Both the position numbers and the translations under genes were made by a program. Shown here in pieces: positions 16,394 through 24,793 of a stretch of DNA of 48,881 nucleotides. The notes below the pieces were generated by a model. That model saw nothing but the letters and a program-made list of their open reading frames with translations, did no database searches and was not told the origin of the DNA. The first letter of the stretch is position 1. The number at the start of each line of letters is the position of its first letter. The stretch spans positions 1 to 48,881 of the forward strand of contig DHWG01000138.1 of the NCBI GenBank assembly GCA_002413075.1, written 5' to 3'. The stretch comes from Desulfosporosinus sp. UBA5188. GTDB taxonomy: Bacteria; Bacillota; Desulfitobacteriia; Desulfitobacteriales; Desulfitobacteriaceae.

Positions 16394-17800
16394 ATGTTCG
16401 AAAATATCAAGAATTCGCCGAATTATCGTTGGTACGTCTTAGCGACCGTTGCAATCGGCACTTTTATGGCGACGTTGGATGGCAGTATTGTCAATGTGGC
16501 ACTACCCACCCTTTCTGACCAACTCCACTCAAATCTTTCTACCTTACAATGGGTGGTGACGGCTTATCTTTTAACAATTACCAGTTTATTGCCGGTCTTT
16601 GGTCGTCTGTCGGACTTAGTTGGGCGTAAAAAGGTCTTTGGTTTGGGCTTTTTAGTTTTTATTTTGGGATCAGCGCTTTGTGGCTTTGCCCAAAATATCT
16701 GGTTTTTAGTAGGCACCAGAGTGTTACAAGCGGTCGGCGCAGCAATGTTAATGTCAAACAGTGCTGCCATTATCACGGCGATTTTTCCCCCTCAGGAGCG
16801 AGGTAAGGCCTTGGGTCTAACAGGAACCGTTGTTGCCCTTGGTTCGCTGACAGGTCCTGCATTGGGGGGGATATTGATTGGCTTAGCTAGTTGGCGCTCA
16901 ATATTTTACATCAATGTTCCGATAGGACTCATTGGTTTTGCAGCCGTTCTCTTGATTCTGCCCATTGATGTGCCGAGTAAAGAAAAAGAAAGTTTTGATT
17001 TTCTTGGTGCTCTAACCTTTACGTTTGGCATGATCTTAGTGCTCTTGGGAATTACGAACGGCGAGGACTGGGGTTGGTCAAGCTTCCCTGTACTCCTGAG
17101 CGTGGCGTTGGGAACGGTTTCGTTGGCCGTATTCGTTCTAACTGAACGGAGCGTCAAACATCCCATGATTGATTTATCCTTATTTCGTAACCGGCCTTTC
17201 CTGATCGGTAATCTTTCAGGAGGGCTATCCTTTGTAGCGATGTTTGCCAATACCATGATCTTACCTTTTTATTTGCAAGGCATTCTCAATTACAAACCCG
17301 CTCAGGTAGGACTGATTTTAATGGTCTTTCCTATAGCGATGGCTATTGTGGCGCCTCTGAGTGGTCATGCGTCCGACAAATTTGGACCGATGGTACTAAC
17401 AACCAGTGGTTTAGTGATAACTGGACTCGGTTTATTATATTTTTCTACCCTTACGGCCACGACTAATTTCTATCAGATACTTCCAGGATCAATCCTCACT
17501 GGCGTGGGAGCTGGAATGTTTCAATCTCCTAATAATAGCAGTGTCATGAGTTCAGTGCCTCCCAGAAAACTGGGTATTGCGGGGGGCATCAACAGTTTGG
17601 TTCGGAATTTAGGTATGGTCATAGGTATTGCTTGGTCCGTCTCTCTATTTGAATCGTTGGGTGGGGTGAGCATGCCTAAGTTCGGTCAAATAAATGTGTT
17701 CATGTCTGCGTACCATTCAGTCATGCTGGTGGCTATGGCCATTGCCTTTATAGCGGCTGTCATCTCCTTTAATCGGAAAAGTTATGCCAAAGCTCATTAA
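16394..17800 (+). CDS. MFS multidrug exporter, DHA2 (EmrB/QacA) family
   Basis: A 468-aa membrane protein with about 14 hydrophobic helices. It shows the family motif near the start (FMATLDGSIVNVALPTL, residues 20-36), motif A in the loop after TM2 (FGRLSDLVGRKKVF) and antiporter motif C-like GPALGGILI. These proteins expel drugs or other hydrophobic compounds by proton antiport. ATG 16394 follows GAGGAGGAG. No regulator gene is adjacent, and the substrate is unknown. It immediately follows the IS-like remnant. Confidence 0.9.
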   Translation: MFENIKNSPNYRWYVLATVAIGTFMATLDGSIVNVALPTLSDQLHSNLSTLQWVVTAYLLTITSLLPVFGRLSDLVGRKKVFGLGFLVFILGSALCGFAQNIWFLVGTRVLQAVGAAMLMSNSAAIITAIFPPQERGKALGLTGTVVALGSLTGPALGGILIGLASWRSIFYINVPIGLIGFAAVLLILPIDVPSKEKESFDFLGALTFTFGMILVLLGITNGEDWGWSSFPVLLSVALGTVSLAVFVLTERSVKHPMIDLSLFRNRPFLIGNLSGGLSFVAMFANTMILPFYLQGILNYKPAQVGLILMVFPIAMAIVAPLSGHASDKFGPMVLTTSGLVITGLGLLYFSTLTATTNFYQILPGSILTGVGAGMFQSPNNSSVMSSVPPRKLGIAGGINSLVRNLGMVIGIAWSVSLFESLGGVSMPKFGQINVFMSAYHSVMLVAMAIAFIAAVISFNRKSYAKAH

Positions 17801-17902
17801 TCGCATAGAACTTCAATGAATCATTCGCTTTTCTGAGTCGCGACAAGGGCCTCCTGAACATAAATTAATAGGAGACCATAACGTGCTCAGAGGAGGATAG
17901 CT

Positions 17903-19183
17903 ATGCAAATTCATGTGGTAAAGTCGGAAGAAACTCTCAACAACATTGCTCAAGCCTATGGGAGTTCCACCAGCAAGATTGTCGAGGCCAACCAGCTAGC
18001 GAATCTAAACCGATTAGTTGCCGGGCAAACTTTAGTCATACCTATTAACGGACAGTTTCACTGGGTGCAACCTGGAGAGAGTATATGGTCAATTAGTCGC
18101 CGCTATAAAGTATCTGCCGAAGAAATAGTCCGTATGAACAAAATTCAAAATCCTGGTAATATTTCGATCGGTTTACGCTTAACTTTACCTCAGATATCGA
18201 AGAAAACCGTCGAAGTCAGTGCATACCTTGATCCCAGGATGACCAGAGGTCGATCGGCTGAGGCGATTGATAAAGTGGGAGAGTCCCTTACTTACCTAGC
18301 CGTATTTAGCTATTCCGTCAATCGTGATGGCAATCTTATCCCCGTTGACGATCAGGCGACGTTAACGGCGGCTGCTAAAGATAAAGTTTTACCTCTGTTA
18401 GTGATAACCAACTTTGAAAACGGGCAATTTAGCACAGAAATTGCCACTACGATCTTGACGAACGACGCTTTGCAGGATCGCATGTTAAACCAAGTGCTTC
18501 GGGTTATGGCTGAGAAAGGATACAGGGGTCTTGATTTTGACTTTGAGTATTTAGGGGTAGCAAACCGGGAACGATACGTGCGCCTTTTACAGAAAGCAAA
18601 AATATTATTGAAATCTCGTGGATATTATATTTCTGCTGCTTTGGCACCTAAGACTAGGACAGACCAGCGTGGGGTTCTTTATGAAGGTCATGATTATCAG
18701 GCAATTGGTCATGTGGTTGATTTTATCTTTTTTATGACGTATGAATGGGGATATTCTGGAGGAAGTCCTATGGCCGTTTCGCCGATTACCCAGATGCGAA
18801 AAGTGATGGAATATGCGATCTCCGTGGTCCCGAAAGAAAAGATTATGATGGGGATGCCCCTATACGGCTATGATTGGACGCTTCCGTATGTGCGTGGAGG
18901 AAAATTTGCGAAGTCTTTCAGTCCGCTAAAAGCTGTGGAACTTGCCCTCCGTTATGATGTCAGTATAAAATATGACAAAACTTCCCAAGCACCGTGGTTT
19001 AGATATACGGATGAACAGGGGAGAAAACATGAAGTCTGGTTTGAAGATGCCCGAAGTATCCAGGCTAAGTTTGATTTGGTCAAGGAACTTGGCCTTCGAG
19101 GGTTCTACTATTGGGTCTTGGGAAATGACTTTCCTCAGAATTGGCTTCTCATTAAAGAGAACTTCATCGTACGTAAACGATAG
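17903..19183 (+). CDS. LysM-GH18 spore peptidoglycan hydrolase (YaaH/SleL-like)
   Basis: The 426-aa protein has two LysM repeats (residues 2-47 and 52-96) and a glycoside hydrolase 18 domain (about 105-420) with the catalytic motif LDFDFEY, E215 being the acid/base. Its architecture matches YaaH/SleL, the N-acetylglucosaminidase that degrades cortex fragments during germination. No signal peptide is present, as in YaaH-type spore proteins made in the mother cell. ATG 17903 follows AGAGGAGG. Its presence supports an endospore-forming host. Probably controlled by a sporulation sigma factor, but I did not find a convincing promoter in the 102-bp gap. Confidence 0.88.
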   Translation: MQIHVVKSEETLNNIAQAYGSSTSKIVEANQLANLNRLVAGQTLVIPINGQFHWVQPGESIWSISRRYKVSAEEIVRMNKIQNPGNISIGLRLTLPQISKKTVEVSAYLDPRMTRGRSAEAIDKVGESLTYLAVFSYSVNRDGNLIPVDDQATLTAAAKDKVLPLLVITNFENGQFSTEIATTILTNDALQDRMLNQVLRVMAEKGYRGLDFDFEYLGVANRERYVRLLQKAKILLKSRGYYISAALAPKTRTDQRGVLYEGHDYQAIGHVVDFIFFMTYEWGYSGGSPMAVSPITQMRKVMEYAISVVPKEKIMMGMPLYGYDWTLPYVRGGKFAKSFSPLKAVELALRYDVSIKYDKTSQAPWFRYTDEQGRKHEVWFEDARSIQAKFDLVKELGLRGFYYWVLGNDFPQNWLLIKENFIVRKR

Positions 19184-19216
19184 TCATCCCAATACAATTA
19201 CAAACTCAAAGTGCAT

Positions 19217-19277
19217 AGCCAACTACTAGGTAGAACATGCTTGTAAGCGTACGATAAGTTTCACCTAGTAGTTGGCT
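19217..19277. repeat. Perfect 15-bp inverted repeat with 31-nt loop
   Basis: AGCCAACTACTAGGT (19217-19231) pairs with 19263-19277. It lies between the spore hydrolase and a broken SDR gene. There is no T run, so it is a weak terminator candidate; TATAAT lies just beyond (about 19281-19286). Confidence 0.6.
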
Positions 19278-19355
19278 GTGTTATAATCTAGTTAGTGAAA
19301 AAGAAATATTAAGCGCAGTAAAAAACATGACGCATTGCTAAGGCGGTCGGTCTTA

Positions 19356-19667
19356 ATGGAGGTTAAAGATAAGGTCATTATGATTGCTGGGGCGTCGAGT
19401 GGAATAGGGAAATCGTTAGCCCAGCTCCTCTCAGCTAAAAGTGCTAAAGTTGTACTTCTGGGAAGAAGAGGCGAGAAGTTAACTGAAATTGAAGCTGAAC
19501 TTAAGGCCGCCAAACATGCAGTCAGGGTCGTCAAGACAGATATTACAGACAGGAACCAGGTAGACAATGCGGTAAGACTGACACTGGAGGCCTATGGGAA
19601 AATAGATGTTGTCATTAATAATGCCGGCGTAGGCTACTTTACAAATCATGAATCTTTTAGCCCCTGA
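19356..19667 (+). pseudogene. Truncated short-chain dehydrogenase/reductase
   Basis: Only the N-terminal 103 aa of an SDR protein are present: the NAD(P)-binding GASSGIG motif near residues 10-16 and the structural NNAG motif near 91-94 are intact. Then the frame stops at SFSP. The catalytic YxxxK motif and the rest of the roughly 240-aa fold are missing, and no continuation is visible in other frames before the next gene. ATG 19356 has only a weak ribosome binding site; a TTG at 19335 is also possible. A non-functional remnant of a deletion is the simplest reading. Confidence 0.75.
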
Positions 19668-19739
19668 AGTTCGTGGATAACATGTTTTACAAAGGTATGG
19701 TTCTGAAAATTATGAAAGATTGAAGGGGGGATCACCCTT

Positions 19740-20117
19740 GTGACGACTTATGGACGTGTGGGAATGACGTTTATAACCTTAGCGTTAATAATTTATACTA
19801 TTGGCGTGTGGAGTGAACGACTTCAAGGCAGACTCAAATGGTGGCATGTGGGAATGTTTTACACAGGTCTGGTCTGCGATACGATTGGAACTGGCGCTAT
19901 GTTTCTTATGGTGGGTGGTTCGTTTCAGTTCAACTTCCATGGAATCACTGGTTTAGCGGCCATTGTAATTATGTTCTTTCATGCTGGCTGGGCTACTTTA
20001 GTTTTAATCCAAAAAAATGAGGCTCTTATCGTCAGGTTTCATAAATTTAGTCTTGTGGTATGGGTTATTTGGCTCATTCCCATGGTTACCGGAGCAATTT
20101 TTGGCGTGACAAGATAA
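19740..20117 (+). CDS. Small four-helix membrane protein (possibly HsmA/TIGR03987-like)
   Basis: The 125-aa protein has about four TM helices (near residues 9-23, 37-58, 68-90 and 101-122) and conserved-looking polar residues inside membrane regions (H38, D49, H69, H82). The pattern resembles the small uncharacterised family annotated as HsmA/TIGR03987, but I am not certain. GTG 19740 follows GGGGGG at a suitable distance. No function can be assigned. It is followed by a bidirectional terminator shared with the convergent phosphotransferase gene. Confidence 0.7.
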   Translation: MTTYGRVGMTFITLALIIYTIGVWSERLQGRLKWWHVGMFYTGLVCDTIGTGAMFLMVGGSFQFNFHGITGLAAIVIMFFHAGWATLVLIQKNEALIVRFHKFSLVVWVIWLIPMVTGAIFGVTR

Positions 20118-20132
20118 GTGAATTCAATTAAT

Positions 20133-20179
20133 AAATGCCCTCCCCTGCTCAATGAAAATCTAGCAGGGGAGGGCATTTT
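20133..20179. terminator. Bidirectional terminator between convergent genes
   Basis: Arms 20134-20149 and 20162-20177 are perfectly complementary and GC-rich (GCCCTCCCCTGCT core), with AAAT on the left and ATTTT on the right, serving both strands. Confidence 0.85.
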
Positions 20180-20190
20180 GGAATCACGTC

Positions 20191-22845
20191 TTACTCTTCT
20201 ATAATCATAACAAAGCCAGCATTACCATCCACTCTTATCCGCTGACCAGTCTTGATGATCTTTGTGGCATCCGTTATTCCTACGACCGCTGGTATTCCAT
20301 ATTCCCTGGCGACGACCGTACCATGGGTAAGTAACCCGCCAATTTCCATGACTAATCCAGCGGCATTGATAAAGAGGGGAGTCCAGCCCGGATCTGTAAA
20401 GGGCGCTACAAGTATATCTCCTTTGTTTATAGAAGAATCAGTGGGATCAGTGATCACCTTGGCGATTCCTTCTATAATCCCAGCTGATACAGGCATCCCC
20501 ACAAGCGCTCCTTCAGGCAGGTTCTCTCTCTTGTAACTGCTCTTGATCTCTTCCCCATCACTAGTCATGACACGGGGCGCGCTGAGCTTTCTGTAGTGCT
20601 GATTATCTTCTTTTCTATGGTTAACAAGTTCTATTAGACTTTCATTAGTTTCGATAGCCTTGCGCAACTCCCAAAAGCTCACGAAGAAGACATCCTTTTC
20701 TTCCACCAGCTGGCCCTTCTGGACGAGTAATCTTGCCTCTTCTAGGAAAGCTCTCTTGAAAATCATCACCAGTTGCATGATTAAGTACTTAGGATGCTCC
20801 CTGACAGGAAGCATATTCCTGCAGACTCTGATCAGTCTTTTTATAAGTTTGCCCTGCAGTTTACCTCGCTTGGATGCTACTTCTCGGGCGAAGTCATCGG
20901 CGGCCTTTTTAGCTCTATCAATCGTTGCATTATAGTCTCTCCGGTGGGCGCCTTGCTGCGAAGTTCTAACCGTTGCTAGAATTGATTTTACCAGTGGCTC
21001 AGGATTTTCAACCCAGCGGTCTTTGGCCATGTCGATTTCTCCGGCAGCCCGCATATCATACGTTTCCATGAAAGCGTTGAACCGCTGCTTAAATTCAACC
21101 GGTTCTCTGAGTTGGTTGATTCTTGCCACTAGAGTCCTGTAATCCTCATTTTCAAACTCTCGAACGAGTTGTGGCGATTTTCTGATCAGGTCAGCCAGAT
21201 CTCCCACTTGAAGCCCCATCTCGGTTGTTATATTTCCCTCTAGTCCTGTGATAATAATAGCCACATATTTTTTCGATCCTAGTAGTTTTAGTTCTAAATT
21301 TTCGAGCATTTTGAAGCTTATTATTCCTGGGGCGAGCTTTGGGCCTAGGATCTGAAGGTCTGTATAAAAGCTTGCGTTCTCATAGATCGCATCCAATCTG
21401 TCAATTCCTGGTTTGGAATTTCTAATCCTTTCCTCTGAAGTCTTGACACGTCTCTCGATATAGTGATTCATGAACTCAATGGAGCCTTCAGGTTTTCTGA
21501 ATAAAAGGTTCTTGATAGTATTAACAAGCATGGGCTGCATATATTTTCTGAGTCTATTAGCCCGACCTTTATGCTTTTTTATGCGTTCTACGAAGTCTGG
21601 TCTTCCAATCAGTTCTATCAAGGCTTCTGCCAACAGGGAATCCACGTTTCTAAAAAAAGCAGGAAGTCCTTTTCTCAGCTTCTTGTACTGTAAAAGCTCA
21701 CTTACATCGATATAGATTCTGCCCGCTGAAGCCTTAAGAAACGCATAGCCCACCTCGCTTTTAGCCTCTTTGTCAAAGGGCAAGATGATTCTCAGAATAT
21801 CAATTCCGAGAGGAGAGATGGGATCGGTCATGACCTGGAAGTGATTGAAGGAAACGTAAGCATGGAGCGCATCATCTTCAGGGATAGGTGACGGCAGCGG
21901 AAAAAGTGAGGTTATGGCACGGCTCTGGACAATATAAAGTGTATCCTGTTCAAGGCACCATTCAATATCCTGCGGACAACCGTAATGCGTCTCAATCATC
22001 ATTCCCAGGTTTGACAACTTGATGATTGTGGCATCGCTCATAACTTGGCTTGTTGCTTTTTGTCCCGTTATCTCTAATTTCTCTGTCCCGCCACCTTTAA
22101 CGGGAAGAATGGCCATCTTTTTATCGGCAATGGTTTTATTTTCTATTAAATTGTGCTTCTTATTGAATTTATAGATATCGGGGGACACAAGACCTGATAC
22201 TAGGGCTTCTCCTAAGCCATAACTGGCGTCAATGGAGACGATCCCCCGATGTCCTGAGACGGGGTCAGCGGTGAACATGATCCCAGAAACTTCGGGCCGT
22301 ATCATTTTTTGGATTACCACTGACATTTGAACCGTTGCGTGCTCAATTTTGTTCTGAATCCTATAAAGTATCGCCCGATCCGTAAAAAGTGAAGCCCAGC
22401 AGTTTCTTACCGCATTTAGCAATTCTTTTTCACCGTTAATATTCAAGTACGTATCCTGCTGTCCTGCAAAGGAGGCAAACGGCAAATCTTCTGCCGTAGC
22501 GCTGGACCTCACCGCATAATAGTTAAAACTCCCGGCTTGGTCAATTGCGCTTATTATTTCCTGCTCAACTTGTTGAGGTATTTGAGAAAGTCTGAGCCTA
22601 CTTCTGATTTTATCTCCAATAGAACTAATATTATCTAGGGTGGCATCCTTAATGGCCTGAGAGATGAAATCAACCAGCAGGTTATGCGTTAAAAAAGCTT
22701 GGTACGCTCCAGTCGTTACACAAAAACCTCTGGGTACCGGAAACCCTGCCTTCGTCAACTCGCCTAAATTAGCCCCTTTGCCACCAACCAGTGGCAAATC
22801 CTTTTTATCAATTTCCTCAAAGAAGAGTGTGTATTGTTGGCTCAT
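20191..22845 (-). CDS. PEP-synthase-like / rifamycin phosphotransferase (Rph)-type protein
   Basis: The 884-aa protein starts with the pyruvate-phosphate dikinase ATP-grasp domain (about 1-320; VGGKGANLGEL near 21-31, SSATAEDLPFASFAGQQDT near 111-129). A long middle domain (about 330-760) follows, and the swivelling phosphohistidine domain is at the extreme C-terminus, with GGLLTHGTVVAREYG and H841. True PEP synthases (about 790 aa) have this His domain in the middle and a C-terminal PEP/pyruvate TIM barrel, which is absent here. The order ATP-grasp, acceptor domain, His domain is that of rifamycin phosphotransferases and their many uncharacterised relatives. The acceptor substrate is unknown. 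The start at 22845 has a strong GAGGAGG site. Confidence 0.8.
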   Translation of the reverse strand: MSQQYTLFFEEIDKKDLPLVGGKGANLGELTKAGFPVPRGFCVTTGAYQAFLTHNLLVDFISQAIKDATLDNISSIGDKIRSRLRLSQIPQQVEQEIISAIDQAGSFNYYAVRSSATAEDLPFASFAGQQDTYLNINGEKELLNAVRNCWASLFTDRAILYRIQNKIEHATVQMSVVIQKMIRPEVSGIMFTADPVSGHRGIVSIDASYGLGEALVSGLVSPDIYKFNKKHNLIENKTIADKKMAILPVKGGGTEKLEITGQKATSQVMSDATIIKLSNLGMMIETHYGCPQDIEWCLEQDTLYIVQSRAITSLFPLPSPIPEDDALHAYVSFNHFQVMTDPISPLGIDILRIILPFDKEAKSEVGYAFLKASAGRIYIDVSELLQYKKLRKGLPAFFRNVDSLLAEALIELIGRPDFVERIKKHKGRANRLRKYMQPMLVNTIKNLLFRKPEGSIEFMNHYIERRVKTSEERIRNSKPGIDRLDAIYENASFYTDLQILGPKLAPGIISFKMLENLELKLLGSKKYVAIIITGLEGNITTEMGLQVGDLADLIRKSPQLVREFENEDYRTLVARINQLREPVEFKQRFNAFMETYDMRAAGEIDMAKDRWVENPEPLVKSILATVRTSQQGAHRRDYNATIDRAKKAADDFAREVASKRGKLQGKLIKRLIRVCRNMLPVREHPKYLIMQLVMIFKRAFLEEARLLVQKGQLVEEKDVFFVSFWELRKAIETNESLIELVNHRKEDNQHYRKLSAPRVMTSDGEEIKSSYKRENLPEGALVGMPVSAGIIEGIAKVITDPTDSSINKGDILVAPFTDPGWTPLFINAAGLVMEIGGLLTHGTVVAREYGIPAVVGITDATKIIKTGQRIRVDGNAGFVMIIEE

Positions 22846-22875
22846 ATCTTTACCTCCTCAGGTAGAATGAATGTC

Positions 22876-22913
22876 TTTGTTTATTACTAGCCTAATAAGA
22901 TCATTATAAACAA
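22876..22913. repeat. Inverted repeat upstream of the Rph-like gene
   Basis: TTGTTTAT and ATAAACAA are separated by about 21 bp in the divergent region between the Rph-like gene (minus) and the sigma-54 activator (plus). On the minus strand it includes TATAAT. It could be an operator-promoter. Confidence 0.35.
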
Positions 22914-23122
22914 GAGAACATGAAAACATCCGAAATCGTGATAATTTAGAATAGATATTAAAGGGATTAACAGAAAAAAGAAGAATTTTAATGAGCATAC
23001 CACAAACCGATGAATTTAACCTGCGTCTGCACGATAGAACCATCATCATTATGGGTAGAATGTGGGTGCACTTGTTACAATCTTAGTCTAGATCATCTCA
23101 AGGGAGAGGGAGAGTGTGAACA

Positions 23123-24673
23123 GTGTATTTGCGTATACCATATATTGATCGTATCGGCATTGTCCGTGATATAACGTTAATTATGACAGAGCGTGGGATC
23201 AATATTATCTCAATGGAAGTGGATGAGGGAAGCGTATTTCTGGAGTGTCAGACTGTTTCTCAAGGCCAACGTAACGGCTTTATTCAAGAATTAAGTCGCA
23301 TACATGGGGTCCATGATATCGTAGAGATTTCTTTTATGCCAGCAAAGGAACGCGCTGAACAACTTGATGTTATCTTAACCTCTGTTCATGACGGTATTTT
23401 AGCCGTTAATCAGGACAGTGTTATTACACAATGCAATCCTGCGGCAGGGCGCATGCTTAGGTTGTCACCTAAGCACGTACAGGGACACCCTTTAGGCGCA
23501 AAACTTTTCAAAAATTTGCTGATCCAGGAAACTCTGCAGACGGGTAGTCAGTATCACAATCGGGAAGTATTTATTGACTCAGAACAGGGCTATTGTGTGG
23601 TTAGCACGATACCTCTTAGGAATAATCGTGGTGAAGTGGTGGGCGTGGTTGCCATGATTCGGGATACTCAGGATGTAAGGGACTTGATGCGTAGTATGGC
23701 AACTTCCTTGCCGGTGACCTTTGACGACATTCCCTTTGTCAGTCCGGTTATGGAGGAGGTGGTAGGACAAGCTCGCCGCTATGCGACAAGTGACTCTACC
23801 ATACTGATTAACGGCGAAACAGGAACAGGTAAGGAATTATTCGCTAGAGCATTACATAGTGCTTCAGCAAGGACTCATGCTGCTTTTGTACCTATTAACT
23901 GCGCGGCCATTCCTGACACGTTGTTGGAAAGTGAGCTGTTTGGGTATGCCGAAGGTGCTTTTACCGGGGCTGTCAAAGGCGGGAAGCCAGGGCTATTTGA
24001 ACTAGCCAATGGCGGGACCTTATTTCTTGATGAGGTGGGTGACGTATCCGCTCATTTACAAGTGAAGCTGCTGCGTGTCCTACAAGAGCAACGCGTACGG
24101 CGGGTGGGTAGCAATAAGGAAGTCGCCATTAACGTGAGGATTATTGCGGCCACGAACCGTAATTTGGAGGACATGGTGGCTGATAAGACTTTTAGGGAGG
24201 ATTTATATTATCGATTAAATGTTATCCCCTTGGTCATACCACCACTGAGGGAGCGTTTTGAAGATATCCGACTGCTCAGCGAACTTTTTTTAAAACAGTT
24301 TGCGGACAAATTACAGCGTTCAGTCAAGGGGTTTTCTCCTCTGTCTTTACAACGCTTAGAGAGCTATAATTGGCCAGGTAATGTCCGAGAATTAAAAAAT
24401 ATTATTGAGCGAGCGGTGAATCTAGTCGATGGAGTCGAAGTACAGTCAGAACATATATTTTTAGGCCATTTATCGGGATCAATCGTCGTGCCAACCTTAG
24501 TGCAGTTCGAAACCTATCAGACTTTGGACGAACGATTAGGGGAATTAGAACGGGTTATTCTACAGGAAACTTCTCTGCGTTTTAGATCCTCCAGGCGTAT
24601 GGGTGCAGTGCTAGGATTGTCTCATACTGCGGTACTGAAAAAAATGCGTAAATATGAATTGCCTTTACAATAG
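23123..24673 (+). CDS. TyrR-type sigma-54-dependent transcriptional activator (ACT-PAS-AAA+-HTH)
   Basis: The 516-aa regulator has an N-terminal ACT domain (about 1-70), which usually senses an amino acid, and a PAS domain (about 77-190). The sigma-54 AAA+ domain (about 203-435) has Walker A GETGTGKE at 231-238, the sigma-54-contacting GAFTGA loop at 278-283 and Walker B LFLDEVGD at 300-307. A C-terminal TyrR-like HTH (about 475-516) follows. GAFTGA shows it should activate sigma-54 RNA polymerase, unlike E. coli TyrR. GTG 23123 follows a purine-rich GGAGAG. It sits upstream of a permease and ald, and the ald promoter is of the sigma-54 type, so ald is its likely target. Confidence 0.9.
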   Translation: MYLRIPYIDRIGIVRDITLIMTERGINIISMEVDEGSVFLECQTVSQGQRNGFIQELSRIHGVHDIVEISFMPAKERAEQLDVILTSVHDGILAVNQDSVITQCNPAAGRMLRLSPKHVQGHPLGAKLFKNLLIQETLQTGSQYHNREVFIDSEQGYCVVSTIPLRNNRGEVVGVVAMIRDTQDVRDLMRSMATSLPVTFDDIPFVSPVMEEVVGQARRYATSDSTILINGETGTGKELFARALHSASARTHAAFVPINCAAIPDTLLESELFGYAEGAFTGAVKGGKPGLFELANGGTLFLDEVGDVSAHLQVKLLRVLQEQRVRRVGSNKEVAINVRIIAATNRNLEDMVADKTFREDLYYRLNVIPLVIPPLRERFEDIRLLSELFLKQFADKLQRSVKGFSPLSLQRLESYNWPGNVRELKNIIERAVNLVDGVEVQSEHIFLGHLSGSIVVPTLVQFETYQTLDERLGELERVILQETSLRFRSSRRMGAVLGLSHTAVLKKMRKYELPLQ

Positions 24674-24678
24674 TTAAC

Positions 24679-24701
24679 TTGTTCTGTTAATGCAGTAACA
24701 A
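24679..24701. promoter_or_regulatory. Imperfect palindrome upstream of the ArsB/NhaD-type permease
   Basis: TTGTT-CTG and CAG-T-AACAA form a near-symmetrical site just after the sigma-54 activator gene and about 95 bp upstream of the permease. Possible operator; no -24/-12 promoter was found in this gap. Confidence 0.3.
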
Positions 24702-24793
24702 TAGAAGCTTTGCAACAGCATTAATAGGCTGATCTCAACTAGAAATGGAAACCCTATGATAGACAGCCTTTTTGCAAAGGAGAAATGATAGAA

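Noticed and set aside
20191..22845. Calling the gene ppsA (PEP synthase)
   Set aside because: The phosphohistidine domain is at the C-terminus and the PEP/pyruvate-binding barrel is missing, so PEP synthase activity is not supported.
24674..24793. Sigma-54 promoter ahead of the ArsB/NhaD-type permease
   Set aside because: TTGCA occurs twice but without GG ten bases upstream of GC.
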